This document shows, in pieces, positions 24,198-32,095 of a stretch of DNA of 64,000 nt (the first letter of the stretch is position 1; each line of letters starts with the position of its first letter). Source of the DNA: DASUBV01 sp036510065 (GTDB lineage: Bacteria; Actinomycetota; Actinomycetes; Streptosporangiales; Streptosporangiaceae); the NCBI GenBank assembly GCA_036510065.1, contig DATCEO010000075.1, forward strand, positions 1 to 64,000. Direction: 5' to 3'. The position numbers and the translations under genes are program-made. Under the pieces are notes generated by a model. The model was not told the DNA's origin. It saw only the letters and a program-made list of their open reading frames with translations, and searched no databases.

Positions 24198-25667
24198 TTA
24201 CTGACTGGTTACCGTCAGCTGTGTGTCCGCGGTAGCGGTCCCCGCGGCGTTGCTGGCCACGATCAGCACCGGGTAGTTCCCGGCGGGCAGCAGGTTTCCG
24301 GCCTTGTCATGGCCGAAGTACCAGGTGGAGGACCATCCGGCCGACTGAGCGGGTGGGTCGAGTTCCCGCAGCACCGTGCCCCGGCTGCTCATCACGCAGA
24401 TCCCGATGTGAGCGGGCTGGCTGAGCTTGAACATGATCCGGACATGGTTGGCGCCGGTGGGCGCGAACGCCGTGGGGCTGACGGCCGGCACGGTGATCAG
24501 CGGCGCGGCCGGCAGCACCGTGGGACCGGGAGCCGCGGACGCGGTCTGAGTGGGCGTCGGAGTCGGGTTGGGTGCCGGATTCGACCGCGTGGGGGCCGGC
24601 GACGGAGCGCCGACCGGAACGGGCGCGGGCGGGTTGGGCGTGGCCGAGTCGGACCGGGCCACGGCGTCGCGCCAGGCTTGGATAGAGGGAGAGTCGTTCA
24701 GCTCCATCCAGGGGAATCCCACGGAGTTGAACAGGGTGCCGAACAGGGCACCGCTACTCTGCAGGTAGTTGGCCACCCCGGCCAGCCAGCCGGGGCGCCC
24801 GTTCGGCGTGCCCAGGGCGAATTCGGCGAAACCGTACGGCAGGCCCACGCTCTTCGACGCGGCTATCTCCGGCCCCATGAAGTCGGCCGGGGAGGTCAGC
24901 TGCGGGTTGGAGTTGTGCACGGTGCCCGCCGGGTAAGCGTCCCAGCCCATGGTGCTGATGACATGGCCCGCCGGCAGGAAGTCGCGGAAGTTGAAGCCGG
25001 ACGCCGGGTCGAGATCCCACGACATCAGGATCAGGGTGGACCGGAGGTCAGGATTATGCGCCGCGTCGGCGATCGCCACGATATGGGTCCAGGCGGCCTT
25101 GTACTGAGCCAGCGTGAACGAGCCGTCAGTGATGAAGGGCTCGGGCTCGTGATAGTACGAGTAGTAGATCGGGTGCCCGGTCGGGGCGGTGTCGAAGAAA
25201 TGCGCGAGCGCGCCGTCGTCGGCACCCGACAGAATGGTCGCCGGCGGCACCCTGAAGCTGACCACGACAACTGACTTGTTGACCCCCGGCGCGCCCGAGC
25301 TCCAGGCGTTGGGATCGGGAAGCCCGGTGTAGTAAACCCGGATAGCGGACAGGTGCCCGAACTCCGAGGTGGCGCCCGCCAGCTGACCTGTGCTGGTGGC
25401 GTTGACCCCGAGTGGCGTGCCGCCTGCCGCAGCGGAACTGTTCGCCGCTAGCTTGGGGGCCGCGGCGCAGTTCGCGGCGGAGAAGGCCGCGGTGTGCACG
25501 TGGCCGGCGGCCGCGTGGATGGCCGCTCCCGCGCCCGCCAGGAGAGCGACGGCCGCGGTGACGGCGGTCCACTGATATCTGGCTCTCCGGCGCTTCGGTG
25601 GCTCAGTCGGGACGCGAAGCGCCGATGACTTGCCGGAGTGTTTGGGCGCATGCCGGCTGCGGGGCAT
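24198..25667 (-). CDS. Secreted GH26-like glycoside hydrolase with Pro-rich linker and C-terminal Ig-like domain
   Basis: The start is ATG 25667, preceded by GGAGAGGAG; 489 residues. After a basic N-terminus a hydrophobic segment (about 33-50) acts as signal or anchor. Residues 85-370 are a TIM-barrel-like domain with YYHEPEPF (Glu174 as likely acid/base) and GFAEFALG (Glu282 as likely nucleophile), the arrangement seen in GH26-type enzymes. A Pro/Thr/Ala linker (about 380-425) leads to a beta domain resembling FlgD Ig-like repeats (GNLLPAGNYPVLIVASN). It is the only gene of the locus preceded by a c-di-AMP riboswitch and is transcribed against its neighbours. A role in trimming or remodelling the exported glycan is inferred; the substrate is unknown. 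Confidence 0.75.
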   Translation of the reverse strand: MPRSRHAPKHSGKSSALRVPTEPPKRRRARYQWTAVTAAVALLAGAGAAIHAAAGHVHTAAFSAANCAAAPKLAANSSAAAGGTPLGVNATSTGQLAGATSEFGHLSAIRVYYTGLPDPNAWSSGAPGVNKSVVVVSFRVPPATILSGADDGALAHFFDTAPTGHPIYYSYYHEPEPFITDGSFTLAQYKAAWTHIVAIADAAHNPDLRSTLILMSWDLDPASGFNFRDFLPAGHVISTMGWDAYPAGTVHNSNPQLTSPADFMGPEIAASKSVGLPYGFAEFALGTPNGRPGWLAGVANYLQSSGALFGTLFNSVGFPWMELNDSPSIQAWRDAVARSDSATPNPPAPVPVGAPSPAPTRSNPAPNPTPTPTQTASAAPGPTVLPAAPLITVPAVSPTAFAPTGANHVRIMFKLSQPAHIGICVMSSRGTVLRELDPPAQSAGWSSTWYFGHDKAGNLLPAGNYPVLIVASNAAGTATADTQLTVTSQ

Positions 25668-25683
25668 AGAACTCCTCTCCTCG

Positions 25684-25857
25684 GCCGCCTGCCGGGTTAG
25701 CTGACGGGTTCTGGCCGGAGTAGCCATACAGCGAGCGCCTGCCGTCGTTGGCGGCGCAAGCCGATTCACCCCATGGGACCTGGGTCCCCGGCTCCCTGGC
25801 CGTACAGGGATTAGGCGGGTTGCTGCCTGACCCGGGCGGGGCGGGCAGCGGCGGCGT
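25684..25857 (-). ncRNA. c-di-AMP riboswitch (ydaO/yuaA type) in the 5' leader of the GH26-like gene
   Basis: Read on the minus strand, the leader has the conserved ydaO blocks in order. GCCGCC...TGCC (from 25855) pairs with GGCAGGCGGC (25684-25693) to close the structure. The core includes CCTAATCCCTG, GGGGACCCAGGTCCCATGG, GGGTGAATCGGC and CGAACCCGTCAGCTAACCC-like bases near the 3' side (here GAACCCGTCAGCTAACCCGG). These match actinobacterial members such as those upstream of rpfA genes. In known cases c-di-AMP binding turns expression off. The ribosome site starts about ten bases after the aptamer, so control could act on transcription readthrough or on initiation. No separate terminator hairpin with a T tract is obvious. 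Confidence 0.92.
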
Positions 25858-25984
25858 AACAGCACTGGACAATAACGGAAACGGAGTCTGTCGGCAGCGG
25901 GAACGACAAAATCCCAGCAGAAGGCGGCAATTCAGTCGCGCGTCAGTTCCGCGAAGATGATCTTCGCTGGCGGCCCTTAGCAGC
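25858..25984 (-). promoter_or_regulatory. Probable promoter region of the riboswitch-controlled gene
   Basis: This 127-base segment upstream of the aptamer must carry the promoter for the 24198-25667 gene. AT-richer stretches such as CCGTTATTGTCC occur on the minus strand shortly before the aptamer, but I cannot fix a convincing -35/-10 pair. No other gene is visible here. Confidence 0.35.
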
Positions 25985-26778
25985 TCACGTGGCTGCGCAT
26001 GGTCGCGGAGGGCGGCGTGATCGGCGTGTGATCGGCGTGTGATCGGCGCGAACGCCGGGACCGGAGCCGCGGCGCGCCGAAGTCCATCGCGCCGCGCGGT
26101 TGCCCTCGGAGCCCGGCCGGTAGCTCGTCTTGAGGGCGATGAGCGACTTCGTCAGGCCCATCGTCTTCTCGGGCAGCAGCGTGGAGTCCGGGAAGTAAGA
26201 CTGCATCTCCGTGCGGCTGAGGAGCTCGACTTCCATCACCCGGCGGACGTTCGCGGCGCGGCTTTCGGGCGGAAAGTGCACCAGCGGCCACTTGCGCGAG
26301 ATCTCCGCCCGCGCGCTCAGCAGCAGGAACTGAAAGCCAGGGAAAAGCCAGTGTGGCTCGACAGGGAAATAGCGATAGGGGGTCTGTATCCAATGGCGCG
26401 CCGACAGGGCGTGCACGTTATCCGCGAACCGGGCCCGCTGGGCGTGGCCGCCGACGTGCTCCAGGAGGGAATTCGAGAACACGAGGTCGTACTTGCTTCC
26501 GGCTATCTCGTCGCTGAGCGCGCACGCGTCGCCCTGATCGACTCGCATCCAGGGCGGGACCTCGGTCGGGGGCGCCTGGAGGTTCACGATGTGTATGGTG
26601 GCCGGGCGGAAAGGAGCCCGCAGCCACATGCCGACCCTGCCGTCGAGGTCAATCACCGACATGGACTCGATGTCGGCAAAGCTTTCCCGCAGCAACTGCC
26701 TCGTCGGGCGCGGTAACGCTCTCCTAGCGAATCCGGGCCTTCCACGAACTGGCCTCTGAGCTTTTTGAGCGCGCTCAT
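25985..26778 (-). pseudogene. SAM-dependent methyltransferase with a single-base frameshift
   Basis: The natural start is ATG 26778 (MSALKKLRGQFVEGPDSLGERYRARR), with GGAGG four bases upstream. That frame is lost after CGACGA at 26701, and sense continues one frame over as QLLRESFADIESMSVIDLDGRVGMWLRAP. Restoring one T between 26701 and 26700 gives RARRWQLLRESF and repairs the frame. The rest has the methyltransferase features VIDLDGRVG, VDQGDACALS and YDLVFSNSLLEHVGGHAQR. A GTG-started frame reaching 26833 exists but ignores the ribosome site. The C-terminus carries three 11-bp tandem repeats of GTGATCGGC(GT) at 26017-26049. It is either a recent pseudogene or a sequence error. Confidence 0.7.
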
Positions 26779-27224
26779 GGGCCCTCCGGCGATTTGGCTG
26801 ACGAGCAGGGCCGGGCTGAGAAGCAGTGCCCACTAGCAGCGATAGCTGACTGACCGAGCCGGAACCGTAGCATATCAGCGCTTTGCGCTATCGCCTGCGC
26901 GGCGGGGGTGCGCGGGAGGGTGCGCGGGGGGCCGGGAGCGGGAGGCGGCCGGCGGCCGGGGGCCGGCCGGCGCGCCTGGCGGTGGCGATCTTCGCCGAAC
27001 TTCGTGCGCGGCCAGCCTGGCGAAACTAGGCTAATTCCTGGTACGGGGGATCTATGTCCGCATGAGCTGGCCTGGGGGCTGTACCCGCTGATGGCGGACC
27101 AGAGCCTAATTTCATGTGAACTAACTCACTGGGTTAAGCGTCATGTCTAAGTCGGCGGCTCTGCCCGCCTCAGCTGTTCGACCTATTTAACCAGTAATGT
27201 CGGGTTTATGAGGAGGGGTGGCCC
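26779..27224. other. Divergent intergenic region
   Basis: This stretch of about 445 bases separates the minus-strand methyltransferase from the plus-strand phosphotransferase gene. The left part is extremely G-rich (26900-26980). The right part is AT-richer than average and probably holds the promoter of the 27225 operon, but I see no unambiguous -35/-10 pair, riboswitch or tRNA. A strong ribosome site (GAGGAGG) lies just before GTG 27225. Confidence 0.35.
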
Positions 27225-28502
27225 GTGCAGCGATCCCGGACGTCGCCGGTGCCGCCGGCTCATGCCTGGCTACTCGACCTCTTGTTCACGGGAGCGTCGG
27301 CGGTGACCTGGGCCGCCGCGGGGCAGCTGCCGGCTGGCTATGACCGCGCCGAGCAGCTGGCCGTGCTGTCGTCCGGCGCTCGCAGCTTCCTGGTCTCCCT
27401 CGGCGCCCTGCGCGGCGCGGCCTCGGCCTTGACCTCGTATAACGCCCTCCGGCCGGCCCGCAAGCGGCTCGCCCGCCGGGCACTGGGCCTCGGACTGCGC
27501 GCCGGGCTTGCCCAGCCGCTGCTGCGCGACAAGATCGACATCGGCGTCGCCTCCGGCGCGACGGCGGCTGACCTGTCGGCTGGCCTGCTCGGCGAGCACC
27601 TGCGCGAGGTGTTCGGCGCCGGGCCGGTCGTGGTGGCGATCGGGGGTGGTGGCGGCCCCTACCGCAAGCCGGTTCTCCAGGTCTTCACCACCCGCGGGAC
27701 GCCGCTGGGCTACATCAAGGTCGGCTGGAATGACTGGACCCGGGACGCTGTCGGCCGGGAAGCCGACGCCCTGCGGGCCTGTGCTGATCATCCAATGCGG
27801 ATCGGCGTACCGCGGCTGCTGGGCCGTTCGCAGTGGCGCGGCCTCGACCTGCTCATCACCGCGCCGCTGCCGCGACGGGTCCGCGGGCTGGGACCCGGTG
27901 CGCGGGCGCCCGATGCACAGTCGCTCCGGGAGATCAGCCGGCTCTCCCCGCCTTTCGCTGGCGAGCTTGCCGCGAGCCCGTGGTGGCGGGGCGTGCGGGC
28001 CAGGATCCAGTCCGCGGTGACCGACCCGGAGGCTGCCGCGGTGCTGTCGCGAGCGGCCGAGCGGCTGGAGGACGCCTTCGGCCGGGTGCGGCTGGAGTTC
28101 GGGACCTGGCACGGGGACCTGGTGCCCTGGAACCTGGCCCGGATCGGCCCGCGGCTCTACGCCTGGGACTGGGAGAGCAGCGCGCCGGACGCGCCGCTGG
28201 GCTTCGACGTCCTGCACTTTCACTTCCAGGTCGCGTTCGTCGCCTGGCGATACCCGCTGGAGCAGGCGGTGCCGTACGCGGTCCGCACCGCTGCCCCGAC
28301 CCTGGCCGAGCTCGGCCTGCCGGCCAGCGCCTGCGGGCTGATGGCGACCCTGCACCTGGTCGAGCTGTTCCTGCGGCACGAGGAGGCGCGCAGCAGCGCC
28401 GGTGACATCGACGAGCGCTTCTATCCCGTCGTCGAGCAGGTACTGGACCGGGCGCTCGCCCCGGATCGCGGCCTGGCCGGCCTGGCCGGGAGGGTGGCAT
28501 GA
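27225..28502 (+). CDS. Phosphotransferase-fold (APH-like) kinase of unknown substrate
   Basis: The start is GTG 27225, after GAGGAGG; 425 residues. The C-terminal part carries the aminoglycoside-phosphotransferase/choline-kinase catalytic loop GTWHGDLVPWNLARI (His296, Asp298, Asn303) and the metal-binding Asp in AWDWESS (Asp315). A candidate ATP-binding Lys lies in LGYIKVGWND (Lys165). The first 100 residues are specific and Arg-rich. It overlaps the Alg14-like gene by four bases and heads a tightly coupled unit (kinase, Alg14-like, Alg13-like, propeller protein). That points to a function in glycan assembly, for example phosphorylating a sugar or lipid carrier. An antibiotic-resistance role is unlikely here. 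Confidence 0.75.
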   Translation: MQRSRTSPVPPAHAWLLDLLFTGASAVTWAAAGQLPAGYDRAEQLAVLSSGARSFLVSLGALRGAASALTSYNALRPARKRLARRALGLGLRAGLAQPLLRDKIDIGVASGATAADLSAGLLGEHLREVFGAGPVVVAIGGGGGPYRKPVLQVFTTRGTPLGYIKVGWNDWTRDAVGREADALRACADHPMRIGVPRLLGRSQWRGLDLLITAPLPRRVRGLGPGARAPDAQSLREISRLSPPFAGELAASPWWRGVRARIQSAVTDPEAAAVLSRAAERLEDAFGRVRLEFGTWHGDLVPWNLARIGPRLYAWDWESSAPDAPLGFDVLHFHFQVAFVAWRYPLEQAVPYAVRTAAPTLAELGLPASACGLMATLHLVELFLRHEEARSSAGDIDERFYPVVEQVLDRALAPDRGLAGLAGRVA

Positions 28503-28948
28503 GGATTCTGCTGGCCTGCTCATCGGGCGGCCACCTGGCGCAGCTCTATCGGCTCCGCGCCTGGTGGCAGCAGCACGAGCGGAGCTGGGTCACCTTCGCC
28601 GATCCGCAGACCGAGTCCCTGCTCGAAGGCGAGACCGTCGTCCCGGCCTACGCCCCCACGACCCGCAACGTTCCCAATGCCATCAGGAACCTGCGCCTGG
28701 CCGTCCGGGTCATCCGCGAGCAGCGACCTGACGTGGTGATCTCCGACGGTGCCGGAGTCGCGTTCCCCTTCTTCCTGGTGGCCAGGGCGCTCGGAGTCCG
28801 GACGGTCTACCTCGAGGTCTACGACCGGATCTCCCGTCCGACCGTGACCGGCAGGCTGTGCTACCCGCTCGCCGACCTGTTCCTGCTGCAGTGGCCGGAG
28901 CAGGCCAGCAATTACCCGCGGGGCGAGGTGATCGGGTGTCTGCTCTGA
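28499..28948 (+). CDS. Alg14-like membrane subunit of a split glycosyltransferase
   Basis: A 149-residue protein starting at ATG 28499 (ATGA overlap). It begins MRILLACSSGGHLAQLYRL, followed by WVTFADPQTESLLEGE, PDVVISDGAGVAFPFFLVARALGVRTVYLEVYDRISRPTVTGRL and FLLQWPEQASNYP, the pattern of Alg14/PssD/CpsF proteins. The hydrophobic FPFFLVARALGV would dock on the membrane and recruit the catalytic partner. It needs the Alg13-like product of the next gene, which it overlaps by 13 bases. The pair transfers a sugar to a lipid-linked intermediate. Confidence 0.88.
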   Translation: MRILLACSSGGHLAQLYRLRAWWQQHERSWVTFADPQTESLLEGETVVPAYAPTTRNVPNAIRNLRLAVRVIREQRPDVVISDGAGVAFPFFLVARALGVRTVYLEVYDRISRPTVTGRLCYPLADLFLLQWPEQASNYPRGEVIGCLL

Positions 28949-29673
28949 TCGCGCCTGCCGCTGCGCGGCAGGCGCCAGTCACGGCGCGGATTGTCGTGAC
29001 GGTCGGGACTGATCATCATCCGTTCGACCGCCTCATCGGCTGGGTGAACAACTGGCTCGAGCGGCACCCGGAGCTGGCCGGCGAGGTCTTCGTGCAGACG
29101 GGCGCCGCCTCGGTCGTCCCAGCGTGCCAGTCGTCGTCGTTCCTTCCGGTCGGTCGCCTAGATGAGCTGCTGAACGCGGCGGACGTCATCGTCTGCCACG
29201 GGGGCCCGGCATCCATCGCCGACGCCTGGAGCCGGGGCCGGCTGCCGGTGGTGGTGCCGCGCCTGCCTCAGCTGGGCGAGCACGTGGATGACCACCAGGT
29301 CGACTTCTGCCGCAAGGTCGCCGAACTGGGCCGGGTCCGGCTGGCGCAGACGGCGGCCGATTTCGCCGCGTTCCTGGACGAGGCAGCGCGAGACCCCTCG
29401 CGGTTCCGCGCCCGCATTCCCGAGACCGACCTGAACGCGGCGGTCACGCGGGTCGCCGAGCTTGTCGACGAGCTGGTCAGCCAGCCTCGTCGGCGACTGT
29501 CGCTCATCAACCGAGGCCGGCTCAACCGCCGTCGCCCCGTCACCGGCAGCGGCGCTCCTGCCGCTCCCGGAAACATGTCGCCGGGACTTACCCCGGAAGC
29601 GAGTACGAGCTGGCAGGAGCATCTGCCAGTGCGGGTCGGCCTCGCTGGACTGCCTAACGAGGAGCAGGAATGA
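28936..29673 (+). CDS. Alg13-like catalytic subunit of a split glycosyltransferase
   Basis: GTG 28936, preceded by GAGG, is the likely start, giving 245 residues; the longer in-frame start lies inside the previous gene. Sequence landmarks are RIVVTVGTDHHPFDRLIGWVNNW, VFVQTGAA, LNAADVIVCHGGPASIADAWSRGRLPVVVPRLPQLGEHVDDHQVDF, which is the nucleotide-sugar-binding C-terminal half of GT28-type enzymes (Alg13/PssE/CpsG). It forms a complex with the Alg14-like protein. A Pro/Arg-rich tail of about 60 residues is unusual for the family. It overlaps the following propeller-protein gene by four bases. Confidence 0.88.
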   Translation: MSALIAPAAARQAPVTARIVVTVGTDHHPFDRLIGWVNNWLERHPELAGEVFVQTGAASVVPACQSSSFLPVGRLDELLNAADVIVCHGGPASIADAWSRGRLPVVVPRLPQLGEHVDDHQVDFCRKVAELGRVRLAQTAADFAAFLDEAARDPSRFRARIPETDLNAAVTRVAELVDELVSQPRRRLSLINRGRLNRRRPVTGSGAPAAPGNMSPGLTPEASTSWQEHLPVRVGLAGLPNEEQE

Positions 29674-32066
29674 AGCTAAGAGCCCTTTTCGGGGGGACCG
29701 CCGTGGCGCTTGCCGTCGCGACGATCACCATGCCGGCGCTGCAGGCGTCAGCGGACACCACGGCGGTCGCCGTGCGGTCCGCCGTGCAGACGCCGCCCAG
29801 CCTGCCAGTCGGGGCGGCGGACGGGAACGTCAGCGCGACCGCCCTGTCGTCGTGGCAGACCGACAACACGGTCTGGACGGTGGCCTACGGCAACGGCGTC
29901 GTCTACGTCGGCGGCCAGTTCACTAACGTGCGGCCGCCGGGTCAGCCGGCGGGCTCCACCACCGGAGAGGTCGGGCGCACCTTCCTGGCCGCCTTCAACT
30001 CCACCACCGGCGCGCTCATCACCACCTTCAATCCGGTGATCACGGGAACGTCATCGGCGGCGGTGTACGCGCTGGCGGTCTCGCCGGACGGCAAGACGCT
30101 CTACGCGGGCGGCCTGTTCAACCACGTCAACGGCTCTTACCGGGACAACCTGGTTGCCCTGAACACCAGCAATGGCGCGCTGACCAGCTGGGCACCCTCG
30201 GCGTACGGGAAGGTGAACGCCATCGCCACGAGTCCCAGCGGCTCGGCCGTCTACATCGGCGGGGGCTTCAACGAGCTGGGCACGCCCGGCCTGGGCGCGG
30301 GACTGCAGACGCGCACCTACGCCGGCGCGGTGGATGCCTCGGGCAGCCTGCTGCCCTGGGCCCCGGTCCTCGACAACGCGGTGACCACGATCGCCGAGAC
30401 GCCGGATGCCTCCCAGGTTCTCATCGGCGGCTACTTCCAGAACCTCAACGGTGCCTCGGAGATAGCCGCGGGGGCGGTCGACCCGACCGCGGGCACGACC
30501 AACGAGCCCTGGAGCGCGAACATCGTCCCGGCCACTGGCAGCTGCAACCCGCCGGCAGTCAAGGACATCGTCATCAGCGGCAGCACCGCCTACATCAGTT
30601 CCGAGGGCACGGGCGGCGGCTGCTTTGACGGCGACTTCGCCGTCAACCTCAACAACAGCGGCGGCAGCATCAACGACACGCTGGCCTGGCAGAACGACTG
30701 CCTGGGCGCGACCCAGTCGATCGCCGTGGTGCACGGCTACCTGTTCAAGGGCTCGCACGCACACGACTGCGCTTACGCGCCGGGCGGCTTCCCGCAGGTC
30801 AACAACAACTCCGGCGGCTGGGTGACCCATCACCTGCTCGACCAGTCGCTGGTCGACGGCTCGATCGGGCACTGGACGCCGACCACCGACGGGACCACGC
30901 TGGGCCCGCGCGCGATGGCCACCGACGGCAACCAGCTCTTCGTCGGCGGGGACTTCCAGAACGTGAACAGCAAGCCGCAGCAGGGCTTCGCCATCTTCCC
31001 GACCCTGCCGAACTCGGTCTACCCGTCCAACCCGGCCACTGCGCCGACCGTGACCAGCACGTCCTCGGGCGTGGACACGGTCAGGTTCCCGGCCGTCAGC
31101 AGCATGGACATCGGCACGCTCAACTACCAGATCTTCCGCGACGGCGGGAAGACCGCGATCGCCACGCTGACGGCCACCTCCTGGCCGTGGGCGCTGCCGG
31201 TACTGAGCTACCAGGACACCGGCCTGGTGCCCGGCTCCACGCACACCTACACCTACGCGGCCACCGACGGGACCCACCTGTCGGGCAGATCGCCCTCATC
31301 GGCCTCGGTGACCGTGGCCTCGACCAGTCCCGCGCAGAGTTACCAGCAGACCGTCCTGGGTGACAGCCCGTCGTTCCTCTGGCCGCTCAACGACACCTCG
31401 GGCACGGCCGCCGATGCCTCGTCGCACGGATTCAACGGCAGCTACCAGCCCGGCACCACCCAGGGTGCCCAGGGACCGTTCACGGGCAGCACGGCGACCG
31501 GGTTTGACGGCCAGTCAGGCCTGGTGACCGCGCAGAACGCGGTGGCCGGCCCGCAGACGTTCTCGGTCGAGGGCTGGTTCAAGACCTCGGCGAACACCGG
31601 AGGCAAGCTCATCGGGTTCGGCGGGAACCAGACCGGCATGAGCGGCAGCTACGACCGTCACATCTACATGATGAACGACGGCCAGCTGGTGTTCGGGGTC
31701 TGGAACGGCTTTGCCTCGGTCATCGAGACGCCGAACGTCTACAACGACGGCCAGTGGCACTACGTGGTCGCGACCTATGACGCGACCAAGACCTCTGGCC
31801 CGAATGAGACGCTGTACGTCGACGGCCAGCTCATCGGCACGACGTCCACGAGCTCGGCGCAGAGCTACAGCGGTTACTGGCGAGTCGGCGGTGACAACCT
31901 GAACGGCTGGAACCTCGACCCGTGGGGCTCCAACAGCCAGGGCACCACGCAGCCGGCCAGCTACTACTTCAACGGGACCATGGCTGACGTGGCCGTGTAC
32001 CCGACGGCTCTGTCGGCCGCCCAGATCGGCGCTCACTACGCGGCCGGGCTGCAGCAGGGCGGCTAA
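29670..32066 (+). CDS. Secreted beta-propeller / fibronectin III-like / LamG protein, copy 2
   Basis: 798 residues starting at ATG 29670, overlapping the stop of the Alg13-like gene. A signal peptide (LRALFGGTAVALAVATITMPALQASA) precedes the same architecture as copy 1. The propeller repeats are VVYVGGQFTNVRPPG, LYAGGLFNHVNGSYRDN and VYIGGGFNELG, with FKGSHAHDCAYAPGGFPQ. A fibronectin III-like domain and a LamG domain (FSVEGWFKTSANTGGKLIGFGGNQTG...GQWHYVVATYDATK...LYVDGQ) follow. The tail (YWRVGGDNLNGWNLDPWGSNSQGTT) is nearly identical to copy 1. It is richer in Asn/Ser/Thr than copy 1. The translational coupling to a glycosyltransferase subunit is odd for a secreted protein and ties it to the polysaccharide. 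Confidence 0.85.
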   Translation: MKLRALFGGTAVALAVATITMPALQASADTTAVAVRSAVQTPPSLPVGAADGNVSATALSSWQTDNTVWTVAYGNGVVYVGGQFTNVRPPGQPAGSTTGEVGRTFLAAFNSTTGALITTFNPVITGTSSAAVYALAVSPDGKTLYAGGLFNHVNGSYRDNLVALNTSNGALTSWAPSAYGKVNAIATSPSGSAVYIGGGFNELGTPGLGAGLQTRTYAGAVDASGSLLPWAPVLDNAVTTIAETPDASQVLIGGYFQNLNGASEIAAGAVDPTAGTTNEPWSANIVPATGSCNPPAVKDIVISGSTAYISSEGTGGGCFDGDFAVNLNNSGGSINDTLAWQNDCLGATQSIAVVHGYLFKGSHAHDCAYAPGGFPQVNNNSGGWVTHHLLDQSLVDGSIGHWTPTTDGTTLGPRAMATDGNQLFVGGDFQNVNSKPQQGFAIFPTLPNSVYPSNPATAPTVTSTSSGVDTVRFPAVSSMDIGTLNYQIFRDGGKTAIATLTATSWPWALPVLSYQDTGLVPGSTHTYTYAATDGTHLSGRSPSSASVTVASTSPAQSYQQTVLGDSPSFLWPLNDTSGTAADASSHGFNGSYQPGTTQGAQGPFTGSTATGFDGQSGLVTAQNAVAGPQTFSVEGWFKTSANTGGKLIGFGGNQTGMSGSYDRHIYMMNDGQLVFGVWNGFASVIETPNVYNDGQWHYVVATYDATKTSGPNETLYVDGQLIGTTSTSSAQSYSGYWRVGGDNLNGWNLDPWGSNSQGTTQPASYYFNGTMADVAVYPTALSAAQIGAHYAAGLQQGG

Positions 32067-32095
32067 ACGGAGATCCGGTTGAAGCCAGGAAGCAG

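Noticed and set aside
27225..28502. APH-like gene as an antibiotic-resistance determinant
   Set aside because: It is tightly coupled to glycan-assembly genes and has a non-typical N-terminal region. Only the catalytic loop is shared with aminoglycoside kinases.
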